Part shown: in pieces, positions 28,614-37,794 of the stretch
Layout of the letters: the number at the start of each line of letters is the position of its first letter
Position numbering within the stretch: position 1 is the stretch's first letter
Position numbers and translations under genes: made by a program
Origin: Variovorax sp. Root318D1
Lineage (GTDB): Bacteria > Pseudomonadota > Gammaproteobacteria > Burkholderiales > Burkholderiaceae_C
Assembly: GCF_001424835.1 (NCBI RefSeq)
Contig: NZ_LMCQ01000019.1
Span: 355,011-419,010, forward strand
Direction of reading: 5' to 3'
Length of the DNA: 64,000 nt
Notes under the pieces: model-generated
Seen by the model: only the letters and a program-made list of their open reading frames with translations
What the model was told of the DNA's origin: nothing
Databases searched by the model: none

Positions 28614-29989
28614 AGCGCTCCATCACCGTGAGGCTGGTGGCAATGTTCGCGGTGGCGGCGCTCGCCACCTTCGCGCTCATTGGCGCTGCGCTGCACGGCG
28701 TGCTCGCCCGCGAACTGGAGCGCCACCAGTACGACGAGCTCCGGATCGGGCTCAAGAACATGCAGTACTCCATCGAGCACGTCGGCACCGTCGACCGCTG
28801 GGCGCGCGTGCGGGCCAAGATGGACACCCTCACACCCGAGGACGGCAGCGTGCGCTTCTGGGTGCTGAGCGACGACCCGCGCTTCCAGTACGGCAAGGGG
28901 CTGGCCGAGATCGAGCGCATGACTCACGACCCCGACGGCCGCGGCAGCATCATCCTGCCGGGCCGCGCGCAGCCGCTGCGCACTTTGTCGGTCCACATCG
29001 GGCCGCTGGAAGACCGGCCGGACGTGCGGCTGATCGTCGGGAGCGACTCGGCCCCCTACATGCACACCCGCCAGGCCTTTCTGACCGCGCTGGTGGCGCT
29101 CGGCCTCGGCGCCGTTCTGGTGGTGGCGCTCGCGGGCTACTGGATCGCACGGCTCGGGCTCCAGCCTCTTGAGCGGTTGTCGAAGGAGGCGCAGGCACTG
29201 CGGCCCAAGACCCTGTCTCAGCGTTTGCAGACGACGCCATTGCCGGTCGAACTCTCGGCGCTCGCCGAGGCTTTCAACGGCGCGCTCAGCCGGCTCGAAG
29301 AGGCGTACAGGCAGCTCGAATCCTTCAACGCCGACGTTGCCCACGAGTTGCGCACGCCGCTGGCCAACCTCATCGGGAGCACGCAAGTCGCCTTGTCGCG
29401 CCAGCGCAGCGCGGGTGATTTCGAAGAGGTTCTGCAGGCCAACCTCGAAGACCTGGAGCGGCTGCGCTCCATCGTCAACGACATGCTCTTTCTCGCGCGG
29501 GCCGACCGCGGCGAAGTGGCGACCGGGCTGGTGCTGGCGCCCGTGGCGCAGGAAGTGCGCAAGACCATCGATTTCTTCGAGTTCGTGCTCGACGAGAGCC
29601 GCGCGCAGGTTGGCATTGCAGGCGATGTGCAGGCCGAGGCGCGTCTGGAGAGCGCGCTGTTCCGCCGCGCCATGTCGAACCTGCTGCAGAACGCCATCGA
29701 ACATTCGCCGCCCGGGGCGCAGATCACCGTCAGCCTGCGGGAAGAGCCGGCCGCCACCTGGATCGCCGTGTCCAACCCCGGCGCCCCCATCGGCGGGCAG
29801 CACCTGCAGCACCTGTTTGACCGCTTCTACCGCGTCGACGCGGCCCGCAACGATGGCGGCGAGCACCGTGGCCACGGCCTGGGCCTGGCCATCGTGAAGG
29901 CGGTGGCGAGCATGCATGGCGGGCAGGTCAGCGCATCGAGCGAGGGTGGGGTGAATACCTTCGGTTTCAGCGTCTCGCGGGTGGGCTGA
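28610..29989 (+). CDS. Sensor histidine kinase paired with the OmpR regulator
   Basis: A 459-residue kinase starting at the GTG that overlaps the regulator stop. Membrane helices near residues 10-30 and 155-180 enclose a periplasmic domain of about 120 residues. A HAMP region follows, then the His box [19 protein letters not shown] and the ATP-binding N box [10 protein letters not shown] and HGLGLAIV. The layout matches heavy-metal-type (CusS/IrlS) sensors. It likely senses an envelope stress or pump substrate. Confidence 0.92.
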   Translation: MKRSITVRLVAMFAVAALATFALIGAALHGVLARELERHQYDELRIGLKNMQYSIEHVGTVDRWARVRAKMDTLTPEDGSVRFWVLSDDPRFQYGKGLAEIERMTHDPDGRGSIILPGRAQPLRTLSVHIGPLEDRPDVRLIVGSDSAPYMHTRQAFLTALVALGLGAVLVVALAGYWIARLGLQPLERLSKEAQALRPKTLSQRLQTTPLPVELSALAEAFNGALSRLEEAYRQLESFNADVAHELRTPLANLIGSTQVALSRQRSAGDFEEVLQANLEDLERLRSIVNDMLFLARADRGEVATGLVLAPVAQEVRKTIDFFEFVLDESRAQVGIAGDVQAEARLESALFRRAMSNLLQNAIEHSPPGAQITVSLREEPAATWIAVSNPGAPIGGQHLQHLFDRFYRVDAARNDGGEHRGHGLGLAIVKAVASMHGGQVSASSEGGVNTFGFSVSRVG

Positions 29990-30107
29990 AACAGGCGTTT
30001 TCAATGGCCTGCGCCCAGTACGTTCTTGAGCCGTGCCGGACAATCAAGGTTCGCATGAACCCCGCTCCCGTCCCTCCATTGTTCCGCGCATCGATCGAAC
30101 GGCGGCC

Positions 30108-31046
30108 ATGGCACAGCTGATGTCGCTGCTGGTGCAGAACGCGATCGCGATCGTCTTCGCGGCGAGCTTTGCCGCGCGCCTCGGATTGCCGGTGCCCGCG
30201 GCCGCCGTGCTGGTGGTGTCGGGCGCGCTGCTGGCGGCTGGCAACGTCTCGGTGGCGGGCGTGGTGCTGGCGGCCGTGCTGGCCAACCTGCTGGGCGACG
30301 GCGCCTGGTTCTATGCCGGCCGCCGCTTCGGCTACCGCTTCATGCGCCTTCTGTGCCGCATCTCGCTGTCGCCCGACTCCTGCGTGCGGCGCGGCGAATC
30401 GCTCATCGGCCGCTGGGGCGGGCTCTCGCTGGTGGCGGCCAAGTTTGTGCCGGGCGTGTCGGTGGTGGCACCGCCCATGGCCGGCGCGCTGGGCATGCCG
30501 GTGTGGCGCTTCATCGTCTTCGACATTGGCGCGGCGCTGCTCTGGACCGGCATTTTCCTGGGTCTGGGCTGGGTGTTTCGCAACCAGATCCAGGACGTGC
30601 TGGCCATGCTGGCGCAGGCCGGCGGCATTGCCACCGCGGCGCTGGTGGTGGTGCTGGCCGTGACGCTGGCAGTGCGCTACTGGCGCCGCCGCGCGTTCAT
30701 GCGGCTCACCGGCATGCCGCGCATCACCGTGGAAGAACTGCATGAACTGCTCGCCAGTGAGACGCCCCCGCTGGTGATCGACGTGCGCGGCGAGGCGGGC
30801 GTGCAGGTCGACCCGCGCCGCATTCCCGGTGCGCTGCCGTACACGCTCAAGGCGCTGCAGCAGCGGCACCCCGAGCTGCCGCTCGTCGGCGGGCGCGACG
30901 TGGTCATTTATTGCAACTGCCCCAACGAAGTATCGGCCGCCCAGGCTGCGCGCGTGCTGCTGGCCCGTGGTGCGCGACGGGCCCTGCCGCTGACCGGCGG
31001 CCTAGACGCCTGGGTGGCTTCGGGCCGGCCCACCAGCGTGCATTGA
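30108..31046 (+). CDS. DedA/SNARE-associated membrane protein fused to a rhodanese domain
   Basis: A two-domain protein of about 312 residues. The N-terminal membrane half is DedA-like, with GDGAWFYAGRRFGYRFMR and KFVPGVSVVAPPMAGALGM, a family implicated in lipid carrier flipping. After a basic linker (RYWRRRAF) the last 105 residues form a rhodanese module with LVIDVRGEAG and the candidate catalytic Cys in VIYCNCPNEVSA. I use the ATG before AQLMSLL; an upstream GTG would add 25 polar residues. The combination may place a sulfur or phosphate chemistry site at the membrane. Confidence 0.87.
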   Translation: MAQLMSLLVQNAIAIVFAASFAARLGLPVPAAAVLVVSGALLAAGNVSVAGVVLAAVLANLLGDGAWFYAGRRFGYRFMRLLCRISLSPDSCVRRGESLIGRWGGLSLVAAKFVPGVSVVAPPMAGALGMPVWRFIVFDIGAALLWTGIFLGLGWVFRNQIQDVLAMLAQAGGIATAALVVVLAVTLAVRYWRRRAFMRLTGMPRITVEELHELLASETPPLVIDVRGEAGVQVDPRRIPGALPYTLKALQQRHPELPLVGGRDVVIYCNCPNEVSAAQAARVLLARGARRALPLTGGLDAWVASGRPTSVH

Positions 31047-31103
31047 GTGAGGGCCGTCTGGCGACGGGCTCATGGTCGCGCCCGGTGGTAGTCTTGCCCC
31101 CCG

Positions 31104-32468
31104 ATGAACCTCCGCACCAAGATCGTCGCGTTGGCTGTGGCACCGCTGCTGGTTGCGCTGGTGCTGGTGGCCCTGGCGGTGCGCCACCAGGAGCATGACC
31201 TGGCCCGGCGCGAGCGTGCGCTCATCGAAAAAAGCTACATGGACCAGCGGCGCAGCGAACTGCGCAGCTATGTCGACCTGGCCGTGAGCACCGTGCGGCC
31301 GCTGTACGACGCGGGCCTGGACGACGACGAAACCCGCACCGAAGCCCTGCGCCGCCTGGCCGCGCTCGACTACGGCGATGACGGCTACTTCTTCGTGTAC
31401 GACATGCAGGGCCGCTCGCTCATGCATTCGCGCCAGCCCGACCTGGTGGGCAAGAACCTCTGGGACCTGCGCGACGCCCACGGACGCTTCACGATCCAGG
31501 ACCTGATTGCCGGCGCGCGCGCAGGCGGCGGCTACGTCGAGTACGAATGGCGCAAGCCCTCCAGCGAGCAGATGGCGCCCAAGCTCGGCTACGTCACGGC
31601 GCTGCCGCGCTGGAACTGGATGGTCGGCACCGGCCTTTACCTGGACGACATCGAAACGACCATGCAGGCGCTCGACCGACAGATGAGCAGCAACGTCACC
31701 ACCACGCTGCTATGGATTGCCGGCATTGCGGCGCTGTGCCTGGGCGTGGTGAGCGCCACCGGCCTGCTGCTCAACCTCAGCGAGCACCGCGTGGCCGAAG
31801 CCAAGCTGCGGCTGCTTGCGCGCCGCGTGGTGCAGTCGCAAGAAGAAGAGCGCGGCCACCTTGCGCGCGAGCTGCACGACGGCACCAGCCAAACGCTGGT
31901 GTCGGCCAAGCTGCTCATCGAATCCGCTGTGGAAGCGCTGGACCGCGAAAGCCAGGCCGCACCGCCCGCACTGGCCAAGGCGCTGCAACGGCTCAACGAT
32001 TCGCTGCTGGAGGTGCGCCGCATCTCGCACCGCCTGCGGCCGGCCCTGCTCGACACCCTCGGCCTGCCCGCCGCGCTCCAGCGCCTGGGCGACGAGTTTG
32101 CCGAAGAAGGCACCATCGACGCGTCGATCATGATCGAGGGCGAAGCGTACGAACTTTCGCAAGAAGCCAAGACAGCGCTCTTCCGCGTCACGCAAGAGGC
32201 ACTCACCAACGTGCGCAAGCATGCAAAGGCGCACCGCGTGCACATCGACCTGGGCTTTTTCGACGACGAAGGCGTGCGGCTGGAGATTGGCGACGACGGC
32301 ATCGGCTTTGACGTGGACGCCATGCAGCTCGACCCGCGCCGCGGCATTGGCCTGCGCAACATGCGCGAGCGCATGGAGGCCATCGGCGGGCGCCTCCGCG
32401 TGACATCCGGCGAAGGCGGAACCACCATCGTCGCCGAAGTGCCGACCCGCAGCGCAAAGCCTGAGTAG
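31104..32468 (+). CDS. Cache-domain sensor histidine kinase (NarX/DegS type)
   Basis: A 454-residue kinase. Two membrane helices (about 9-29 and 195-218) flank a periplasmic single Cache domain with YGDDGYFFVYDMQGRSLMH and WNWMVGTGLYLDDI, a typical small-ligand sensor. The HisKA_3 motif is LARELHDGTSQTL, and the ATPase region has GDDGIGFDVDA and GIGLRNMRERMEAIGG. Partner is the NarL-type regulator four bases downstream. Ligands of this Cache type are often carboxylates; none can be assigned here. Confidence 0.92.
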   Translation: MNLRTKIVALAVAPLLVALVLVALAVRHQEHDLARRERALIEKSYMDQRRSELRSYVDLAVSTVRPLYDAGLDDDETRTEALRRLAALDYGDDGYFFVYDMQGRSLMHSRQPDLVGKNLWDLRDAHGRFTIQDLIAGARAGGGYVEYEWRKPSSEQMAPKLGYVTALPRWNWMVGTGLYLDDIETTMQALDRQMSSNVTTTLLWIAGIAALCLGVVSATGLLLNLSEHRVAEAKLRLLARRVVQSQEEERGHLARELHDGTSQTLVSAKLLIESAVEALDRESQAAPPALAKALQRLNDSLLEVRRISHRLRPALLDTLGLPAALQRLGDEFAEEGTIDASIMIEGEAYELSQEAKTALFRVTQEALTNVRKHAKAHRVHIDLGFFDDEGVRLEIGDDGIGFDVDAMQLDPRRGIGLRNMRERMEAIGGRLRVTSGEGGTTIVAEVPTRSAKPE

Positions 32469-32472
32469 CCAG

Positions 32473-33117
32473 ATGACGAATAAAGACGCCGCCCCCATCC
32501 GCCTCTTTCTGGTCGACGACCATCCGCTGGTGCGCGATGGCCTGCGCGCGCGGCTCGGCGCCATGCCCAACCTCGAGATCGTCGGCGAAGCGGGCAGCGC
32601 AGCCGAGGCGCTGACCTTGATCGAATCGCTCAAGCCCGACTTGCTGCTGATGGACGTCGGCATGAAAGAAATGAACGGCATCGACCTTGCCGCGCTGGTG
32701 CTGCAACGCCAGCCCGCGCCGCACGTGGTGATGCTCAGCATGTACGACAACCCCGAGTACGTGCAGAAGGCCCTGCAGGTGGGCGCGCGCGGGTACGTGC
32801 TGAAAGATGCGCCAGCGGCCGAGATCGTCGCCGCGATCGAAGCCGTGTCAGGTGGCGGCACATTCCTGAGCCCGGCTGTGTCGAAGAAACTGTTTCGCAA
32901 CCAGGCGCCAAGGCCGCTGCTCACGCCGCGGGAGAGCGAAATACTCACTGCGTTAGGCAGGGGCGAATCGAGCAAGCAGATTGCGCGGGACCTGGGCTTG
33001 AGCGTGCGCACGGTGGAGGCGCATCGGCAGAGTATCAAGCGGCGGTTGGGGATTGAGGGGCAGGCGGAACTCATCAAGTATGCGGTGGAGCATGCGCGGG
33101 AGTTTGGGGGGAGGTGA
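32473..33117 (+). CDS. NarL/LuxR-family response regulator
   Basis: A 214-residue regulator with a receiver (LVDDHPLVRDGL, phospho-acceptor in LLLMDVGMKEMNG) and a LuxR helix-turn-helix (LTPRESEILTALGRGESSKQ, SVRTVEAHRQSIKRRLG). It is co-transcribed with the Cache kinase. No target gene is obvious; the neighbour downstream is transcribed towards it. Confidence 0.93.
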   Translation: MTNKDAAPIRLFLVDDHPLVRDGLRARLGAMPNLEIVGEAGSAAEALTLIESLKPDLLLMDVGMKEMNGIDLAALVLQRQPAPHVVMLSMYDNPEYVQKALQVGARGYVLKDAPAAEIVAAIEAVSGGGTFLSPAVSKKLFRNQAPRPLLTPRESEILTALGRGESSKQIARDLGLSVRTVEAHRQSIKRRLGIEGQAELIKYAVEHAREFGGR

Positions 33118-33128
33118 GCTGCTGCTGC

Positions 33129-33153
33129 CAAAACGCCGGGAAGGCGTTTCTTC
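33129..33153 (+). terminator. Intrinsic terminator after the NarL regulator
   Basis: AAACGCC-GGGAA-GGCGTTT followed by CTTC, with A residues before the stem, so it may also act on the opposite strand for the ATPase gene. Confidence 0.65.
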
Positions 33154-33330
33154 AGAGACTGCTTGAGACTGGTTGCCGGCATTGGACGCGTCTGGGCGGA
33201 CGGGCACCACTATCAGCGCCAACAGCGGTCATCTGGCGCACCGCCCAGGCGGTCGTTCAGTGCGGCATGGAAGTTAACGACGCCGCGAAGTGACGGTGAC
33301 AGGTTCAAGGTTTGGTCAGATCCAATTGGC

Positions 33331-35646
33331 TCAAGCCGCCTTGAAGTCCCGGGCTTGGATGAATCCGAGCGCGCTTCTCGCATATCCAAGCAGCTCGGCT
33401 TCAGTTACTTCAACCTGAGGGAAACCTCCTGAAGTGTCGTGGTGGAACACAGCCGCGTAGTCGTTGAAGTGCACGAGTTCGCCATGGAGGGACTGGAGTC
33501 GTAGTAACGGATTTGGAGCCAGCGCAGACTTGATCGAATCAAGCATTACCCCAAGCGTCACGCCTTCGCTGAACTTGCCCGGAAAGCAGCGATGAAGGTG
33601 CCCTTCAACCAGAAGGCGCAATCCCTTCGCGACCTCCAGCAGATTGGCCCCCGGCACGGCGTTGATGAAATTCTCGACGATCAAATAGTGCTTGTAGTAA
33701 TCGGATGCGCAGTATTCATCCAAGTCAAATTTGCCAAGGTAGCTGTAGTCTTGGGCGTCACGCAACAGCGTCAGTTCGACGGGAACGGCAAGCTGCTTCC
33801 TGACCGCCCAACGCTTAAGGTGGCGAAGGAAATGCGCGTCATGCGCCAGCGGGATGACCTGGGCACATTCGTGCAGCATCTTGAGAACCGCGTCGATCGT
33901 TTTGGCTCTACGGTGCTTGTCCAGACTGGTGAAGACGTCATCGAGCACCACAACGGCACTGCTTCTGTTCGGGTCGGCGAACAGTTTGGCAAGGAAAAAG
34001 GCAAAAGCCAATGTCCGCTTGTCGCCCTCGCTCAATGCCGTGTGAAAGGACAGTTCTCCCGGGGCGCCCGGTCCAATGTTCACGGTGGCGCCGCGAACCT
34101 TTAGAACGTACTCCGACCGAAGTCCACCTCCCCTGTACGTTGGCGCGAGTTGATCTACTTGGAATGGCGCTGAAAACTTGGTTAGCCATTCGTTAATGGC
34201 CTGCTGAAACTCGATCAAAGTCTTGGTCATGAGTTGATCCAGAGTCCCACGAGCCTTGTCCTTGGCGGCCTCTGCATTTTTGAAACTCAATCGCGCTGCT
34301 TCGACCGCAGCAACCAGTTCTACGGTCTTGGCGTCGTAGCGAGTCTTACGAAGCATCAAGCGTGTACGCTCCCTGGTCAAGGCATCGACATCCGGCTTTG
34401 CGTGCTTTTGCTTGTGGGCATAGATCTGTTCGTTGAGCCCTGTGATCGCTGTGTTGTAGTCGGTCGCCATGGCTATAACGGCACCAAGCTCGGCGAGAAC
34501 CTCGGCGAAAAGCCCAGTGTCCAAAGCGGTCAACGGACTGGCCACTTTCGCCACCATGAGGGAATCGAGCTTTGCTCTGGCTACGATCAATATCGCCTCG
34601 GCCTTCTCTAAATCAAGATGGGGAACATCCTTGATTCCCAGGCTTTCAGCCCAGACATCAAGCAGCCCCTTGTTGAACTCAGGGCCGGTTCTCCATCTAA
34701 GAATTTCCCCTACCAAAAGGCGCTCCTCTACCTGTGAGCGCAGGCGTGAAACCTGTTGCATGTGATGCGAGTACGCATTGTCGAAGTACTCCATATATGC
34801 CTTGAGCAAAGGCAGCTCTTTGGTGTCTTGTCCGCAGAAGGGGCATTCCTCCTCAGGTTTGTGGCGAAGGCCGTTGGCAACCCATTGCTCGGTCTGCTGA
34901 CCGTCATGCTTCGCGAAGTGGGCCTTTGCCATTTCTGCTGCTACGGCCGAAGTACTCTCGAACGAACTGGCGATCACTTCAGTAAGGTCTTCAAACGCGA
35001 ACTGCGGCACGTTTACCGTCTTGAACTCCTGGCGTTTTGCGATCTGGTCTGCGGTCCTGGCTTCGCTGATCCGCCTGTCAACGTCCTCAAGCTGTTGGTC
35101 GATGTCTGCGATGGGCTGCATACCCATGTAGATGTTGATTGGATAGTTCCCACGAAGCCCAGTGAGAGCTGTCTCTGCAGCTGTCACTTTGATTGCGCAG
35201 TCCGTTTGCTGACTTGCAAGCTGCTCGTACTTGACACGCTCAGTGACGGCGGCATCGCCCAATGCCAGGGTCAACAGTGCTTCTCGCTGGTCCGGAAGTA
35301 CGCCTGCGCTGGCAAATACGTTGCGTTCGACAAAAGCCTGGTTGAAGACATACAGGTTCGGCTTCGATCCTTTCCAGCTTGCCCCATCGAACTCCGAGTT
35401 GAAGGCGGCCACGCCTAGCGGACTGAAGCGGAGGATGACCTTTTGAGGCATGGTCGCACCGACAGTTTTGCGATCGATAACATCTTTCGCGGTGCCGTTT
35501 GCACATGCCAGGAGCAAGGAGGACAGGGTAGATTTCCCACGCGCATTGTCGGCATAGACAAGCGAAAGCTTGGTCAGGTCTACCGCTTGAGGTACCCCTT
35601 TTTTAAGAACACCGACGTTGTCGATGCAGATGAATTTTTCCAGCAT
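33331..35646 (-). CDS. RloC/PrrC-like ABC ATPase, candidate anticodon nuclease
   Basis: A 771-residue stand-alone ATPase of the AAA_13 family. Walker A is YADNARGKST (31-40), the signature LSEGDKRTLAFAFF (538-551), Walker B VVVLDDVFTSLD (565-576) and the switch His is H602. The ATPase halves flank a long helical insert with a zinc-hook-like CPFCGQ (C268, C271), as in RloC. The C-terminal domain has R677-x3-E681 and later histidines (H721, H726, H735, H736), comparable with the Arg-x3-Glu...His site of PrrC/RloC nucleases. The ATG is chosen for its strong GAGGAAGAGGAAC ribosome site. No restriction-modification genes adjoin. Base composition is less G+C-rich than neighbours, suggesting transfer. 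Family membership is firm; nuclease activity is inference. Confidence 0.8.
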   Translation of the reverse strand: MLEKFICIDNVGVLKKGVPQAVDLTKLSLVYADNARGKSTLSSLLLACANGTAKDVIDRKTVGATMPQKVILRFSPLGVAAFNSEFDGASWKGSKPNLYVFNQAFVERNVFASAGVLPDQREALLTLALGDAAVTERVKYEQLASQQTDCAIKVTAAETALTGLRGNYPINIYMGMQPIADIDQQLEDVDRRISEARTADQIAKRQEFKTVNVPQFAFEDLTEVIASSFESTSAVAAEMAKAHFAKHDGQQTEQWVANGLRHKPEEECPFCGQDTKELPLLKAYMEYFDNAYSHHMQQVSRLRSQVEERLLVGEILRWRTGPEFNKGLLDVWAESLGIKDVPHLDLEKAEAILIVARAKLDSLMVAKVASPLTALDTGLFAEVLAELGAVIAMATDYNTAITGLNEQIYAHKQKHAKPDVDALTRERTRLMLRKTRYDAKTVELVAAVEAARLSFKNAEAAKDKARGTLDQLMTKTLIEFQQAINEWLTKFSAPFQVDQLAPTYRGGGLRSEYVLKVRGATVNIGPGAPGELSFHTALSEGDKRTLAFAFFLAKLFADPNRSSAVVVLDDVFTSLDKHRRAKTIDAVLKMLHECAQVIPLAHDAHFLRHLKRWAVRKQLAVPVELTLLRDAQDYSYLGKFDLDEYCASDYYKHYLIVENFINAVPGANLLEVAKGLRLLVEGHLHRCFPGKFSEGVTLGVMLDSIKSALAPNPLLRLQSLHGELVHFNDYAAVFHHDTSGGFPQVEVTEAELLGYARSALGFIQARDFKAA

Positions 35647-36251
35647 GTTCCTCTTCCTCTTTTGCACTGAAGTATCGATGTTGCTGAACGTGCTGGCTAG
35701 GCGACACAATGACTCAGCGCGCTTTCAATAGTCCTCGTGCCAGCAGCGCACTGAGCGCCGGACCGGGGGCGGGAGGGGCGGCTCCCTCCGCGATCTTGAC
35801 CCGGAAATCACCCAAAGGGGCTGGTGCCTCGCGTCGCCGTTGGCGACGAAGCGACTGTTGCAGAGGCGTCCCCGTAAAGCGCGCCGCCCATGGCCGCCCG
35901 ACAACGCCCCTCTCGCTTGTTGCCAGATGGCGCGCAGCGTTTACGCGCTTCGGAGCGCTACGACCGAACGGCCGGTTCTGGCCCGACGGCCAAAGTCTAG
36001 GCTGCATCCGGCAAACGTCAGCAACCGCTGCATAGCCGCCATCAGCAGACCAGCGTCGAACGCTCGCAACGGGTCGACTGTGTAATTCACAGACTAACGC
36101 AGCAGACATTTGGTCAGCGTTGACCAGGCGCCAAGCAAATTAGGGTAGATAAAACTTCCATCCACAGTTAGCTGAAATCGCGCAGCGACGGAGGCTCTAG
36201 TTGCTATCGAGCGGCAGTGGCCAGAGTGGCTGAACTCCTGTCTGTCTTGGG
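35647..36251. other. Non-coding stretch beside the RloC-like gene
   Basis: About 600 bases without a credible gene. The G+C-rich left part (to about 36,090) carries frames open on both strands, but their translations are Arg/Pro/Ala-rich and have no domain. The right part is AT-richer with no ribosome site. It may be a degraded insertion or recombination scar at the edge of the islet. No terminal repeats or target duplication were seen. Confidence 0.5.
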
Positions 36252-36761
36252 TTAGTAGGCACCCATGTAGTCGCGCTTGCCGATCTCAATACCGTTGTGG
36301 CGCAAGATGGCATAGGTGGTGGTCACATGGAAGAAAAACTGTGGCAGTCCATAGTGCAGAAGATATGCGCCTGCGGTCAGCTTTTTTTCCTTGGGGGTGC
36401 CGGGGCGCAATACGATCTCGCGGCTCTCGCTTGAATCAAATTGCTCAGACTTGAAGGAGCCGATATGGGCCAAAGCTTTGGCGATCAACGCTTGCAGGTC
36501 GGCGAAGCTGACCTCAGTGTCGGGCCAGGACGGCACCTCGGCACCAGCCAGGCGGGAGGCAATGCCCTTGGAGAAGTCTGCGGCGATCTGTACCTGACGT
36601 ACCAGCGGAAACATGTCAGGGAACAGCCGCGCCTGCAGCAGCGCATTTGGATCGATATTTTTTTGCGTCGCGTGGTCTTCGGCCTTCTTGAGCACGTCGG
36701 ACAGGGCGCGCAGCATCTGCTGCATGACGGGAACGGAGGCGTTGTACAGCGGGCTGGTCAT
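36252..36761 (-). CDS. DUF1993 family protein
   Basis: A 169-residue protein of the DUF1993 family, a DinB-like four-helix fold of unknown function. Conserved features are the N-terminal YNASVPVMQQMLRALSDVL, the Pro-rich LFPDMFPLVRQVQIAADF and the C-terminal YLLHYGLPQFFFHVTTTYAI. It is cytoplasmic, with no signal peptide. The ATG giving MTSPLYN is used, as family members begin this way. Composition is closer to the islet than to the core genome. Confidence 0.85.
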   Translation of the reverse strand: MTSPLYNASVPVMQQMLRALSDVLKKAEDHATQKNIDPNALLQARLFPDMFPLVRQVQIAADFSKGIASRLAGAEVPSWPDTEVSFADLQALIAKALAHIGSFKSEQFDSSESREIVLRPGTPKEKKLTAGAYLLHYGLPQFFFHVTTTYAILRHNGIEIGKRDYMGAY

Positions 36762-37060
36762 AGTGAGTTCACTTCTAAAATTGGGCACGATGGCCGGAGT
36801 TGGCGTGGCAGAGGCCCTGCCGACCATGTAAGGCTAACAGCACATGGCGAACTGAATCGCCCCGGCTTTTGTCACCAGCTTTTCTTCCCGCTGGTAGTCG
36901 GAGCAGCCGCGTTGAAGGGCAGTTCACTAGCAAGAAGCGAACGTCAATTGCAGACGCACGACAGACCGCGATCGCTGCAATGCAGACATCGTCGCGATCG
37001 ACAAGCGCCTCGCCGCCCGGCCCCTGATACCCTCCAAACTGACCATCCAAGTCCATCCCG
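36762..37060. other. Divergent intergenic region
   Basis: About 300 bases between the DUF1993 gene and the DUF938 gene, transcribed away from each other. It must contain both promoters, but I see no clear hexamer pair, palindrome or conserved RNA element. Confidence 0.4.
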
Positions 37061-37684
37061 ATGCCCAACCTTCCGCAAAGTCCCGCCGCCGACCGCAACA
37101 AGCAGCCCATCCTCGATGCATTGACCCGCATCCTCGGCGAGCGCGGCACCGCACTGGAGATCGCATCAGGCACGGGCCAGCACGCCGCTTGGTTCGCAGC
37201 AGCATTGCCCCAATGGATATGGCAGCCCACCGATGCAGATACGCGCATGCTCCCCGCGCTTGCAAGTCGAGTCGCAGAAGCCGCGCTGCCCAATCTCCGC
37301 GCACCGCTTTTGCTCGACGTGATGGCTCCTCAATGGCCGTCGCAGGGTGCCGCGTTTGCCGAAGAAGGAAAGAAGTTCGACGCGATCTACTGCGCCAACA
37401 TGCTGCACATCGCGCCTTGGGCCACATGCGCCGCGCTGATGCAAGGGGCCGCGCAGCATCTGCTTCCTGGCGGGTTGCTGATCACGTACGGGCCTTACTT
37501 CGAAGAGGAAGTCCCACCGGCGCCGAGCAACCTGGCGTTCGATGAAGACTTGCGTGCCCGCAATTCCTCTTGGGGCATCCGCCGGCTGGAGGACGTGGCG
37601 GCAGAGGCGCGCCGAGAAGGTCTCTCATTGCGCGAGCGGCACGCGATGCCAGCGAACAACTTGCTGTTGGTCTTTGGCTTCTAA
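37061..37684 (+). CDS. DUF938 family SAM-dependent methyltransferase-like protein
   Basis: A 207-residue protein of the DUF938 family. It opens with the family N-terminus SPAADRNKQPILDAL, and the SAM loop is LEIASGTGQHAAWFA. DAIYCANMLHIAPW and GGLLITYGPY complete the Rossmann fold. No substrate is known for this family. It is monocistronic, followed after about 110 bases by a short-chain dehydrogenase. Confidence 0.88.
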   Translation: MPNLPQSPAADRNKQPILDALTRILGERGTALEIASGTGQHAAWFAAALPQWIWQPTDADTRMLPALASRVAEAALPNLRAPLLLDVMAPQWPSQGAAFAEEGKKFDAIYCANMLHIAPWATCAALMQGAAQHLLPGGLLITYGPYFEEEVPPAPSNLAFDEDLRARNSSWGIRRLEDVAAEARREGLSLRERHAMPANNLLLVFGF

Positions 37685-37794
37685 GGTCCGTTGGTGGGCG
37701 GGCAGTAGTTCCGTGTGTGTCATTTTCGTGGGCAGTCTGGAAGAATGACTCCATCGCTCGCATCTGACTTCGTCCATTGCCGAAACTCCCATCC

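Noticed and set aside
35714-36109. A 131-codon reverse-strand frame and a 108-codon forward frame beside the RloC-like gene.
   Set aside because: No ribosome site, Arg/Pro/Ala-rich translation on both strands, and no recognisable domain; treated as non-coding.
33118-36251. A full restriction-modification system or prophage around the ATPase gene.
   Set aside because: No methylase, specificity subunit, integrase or phage structural gene is present; flanking genes are ordinary.
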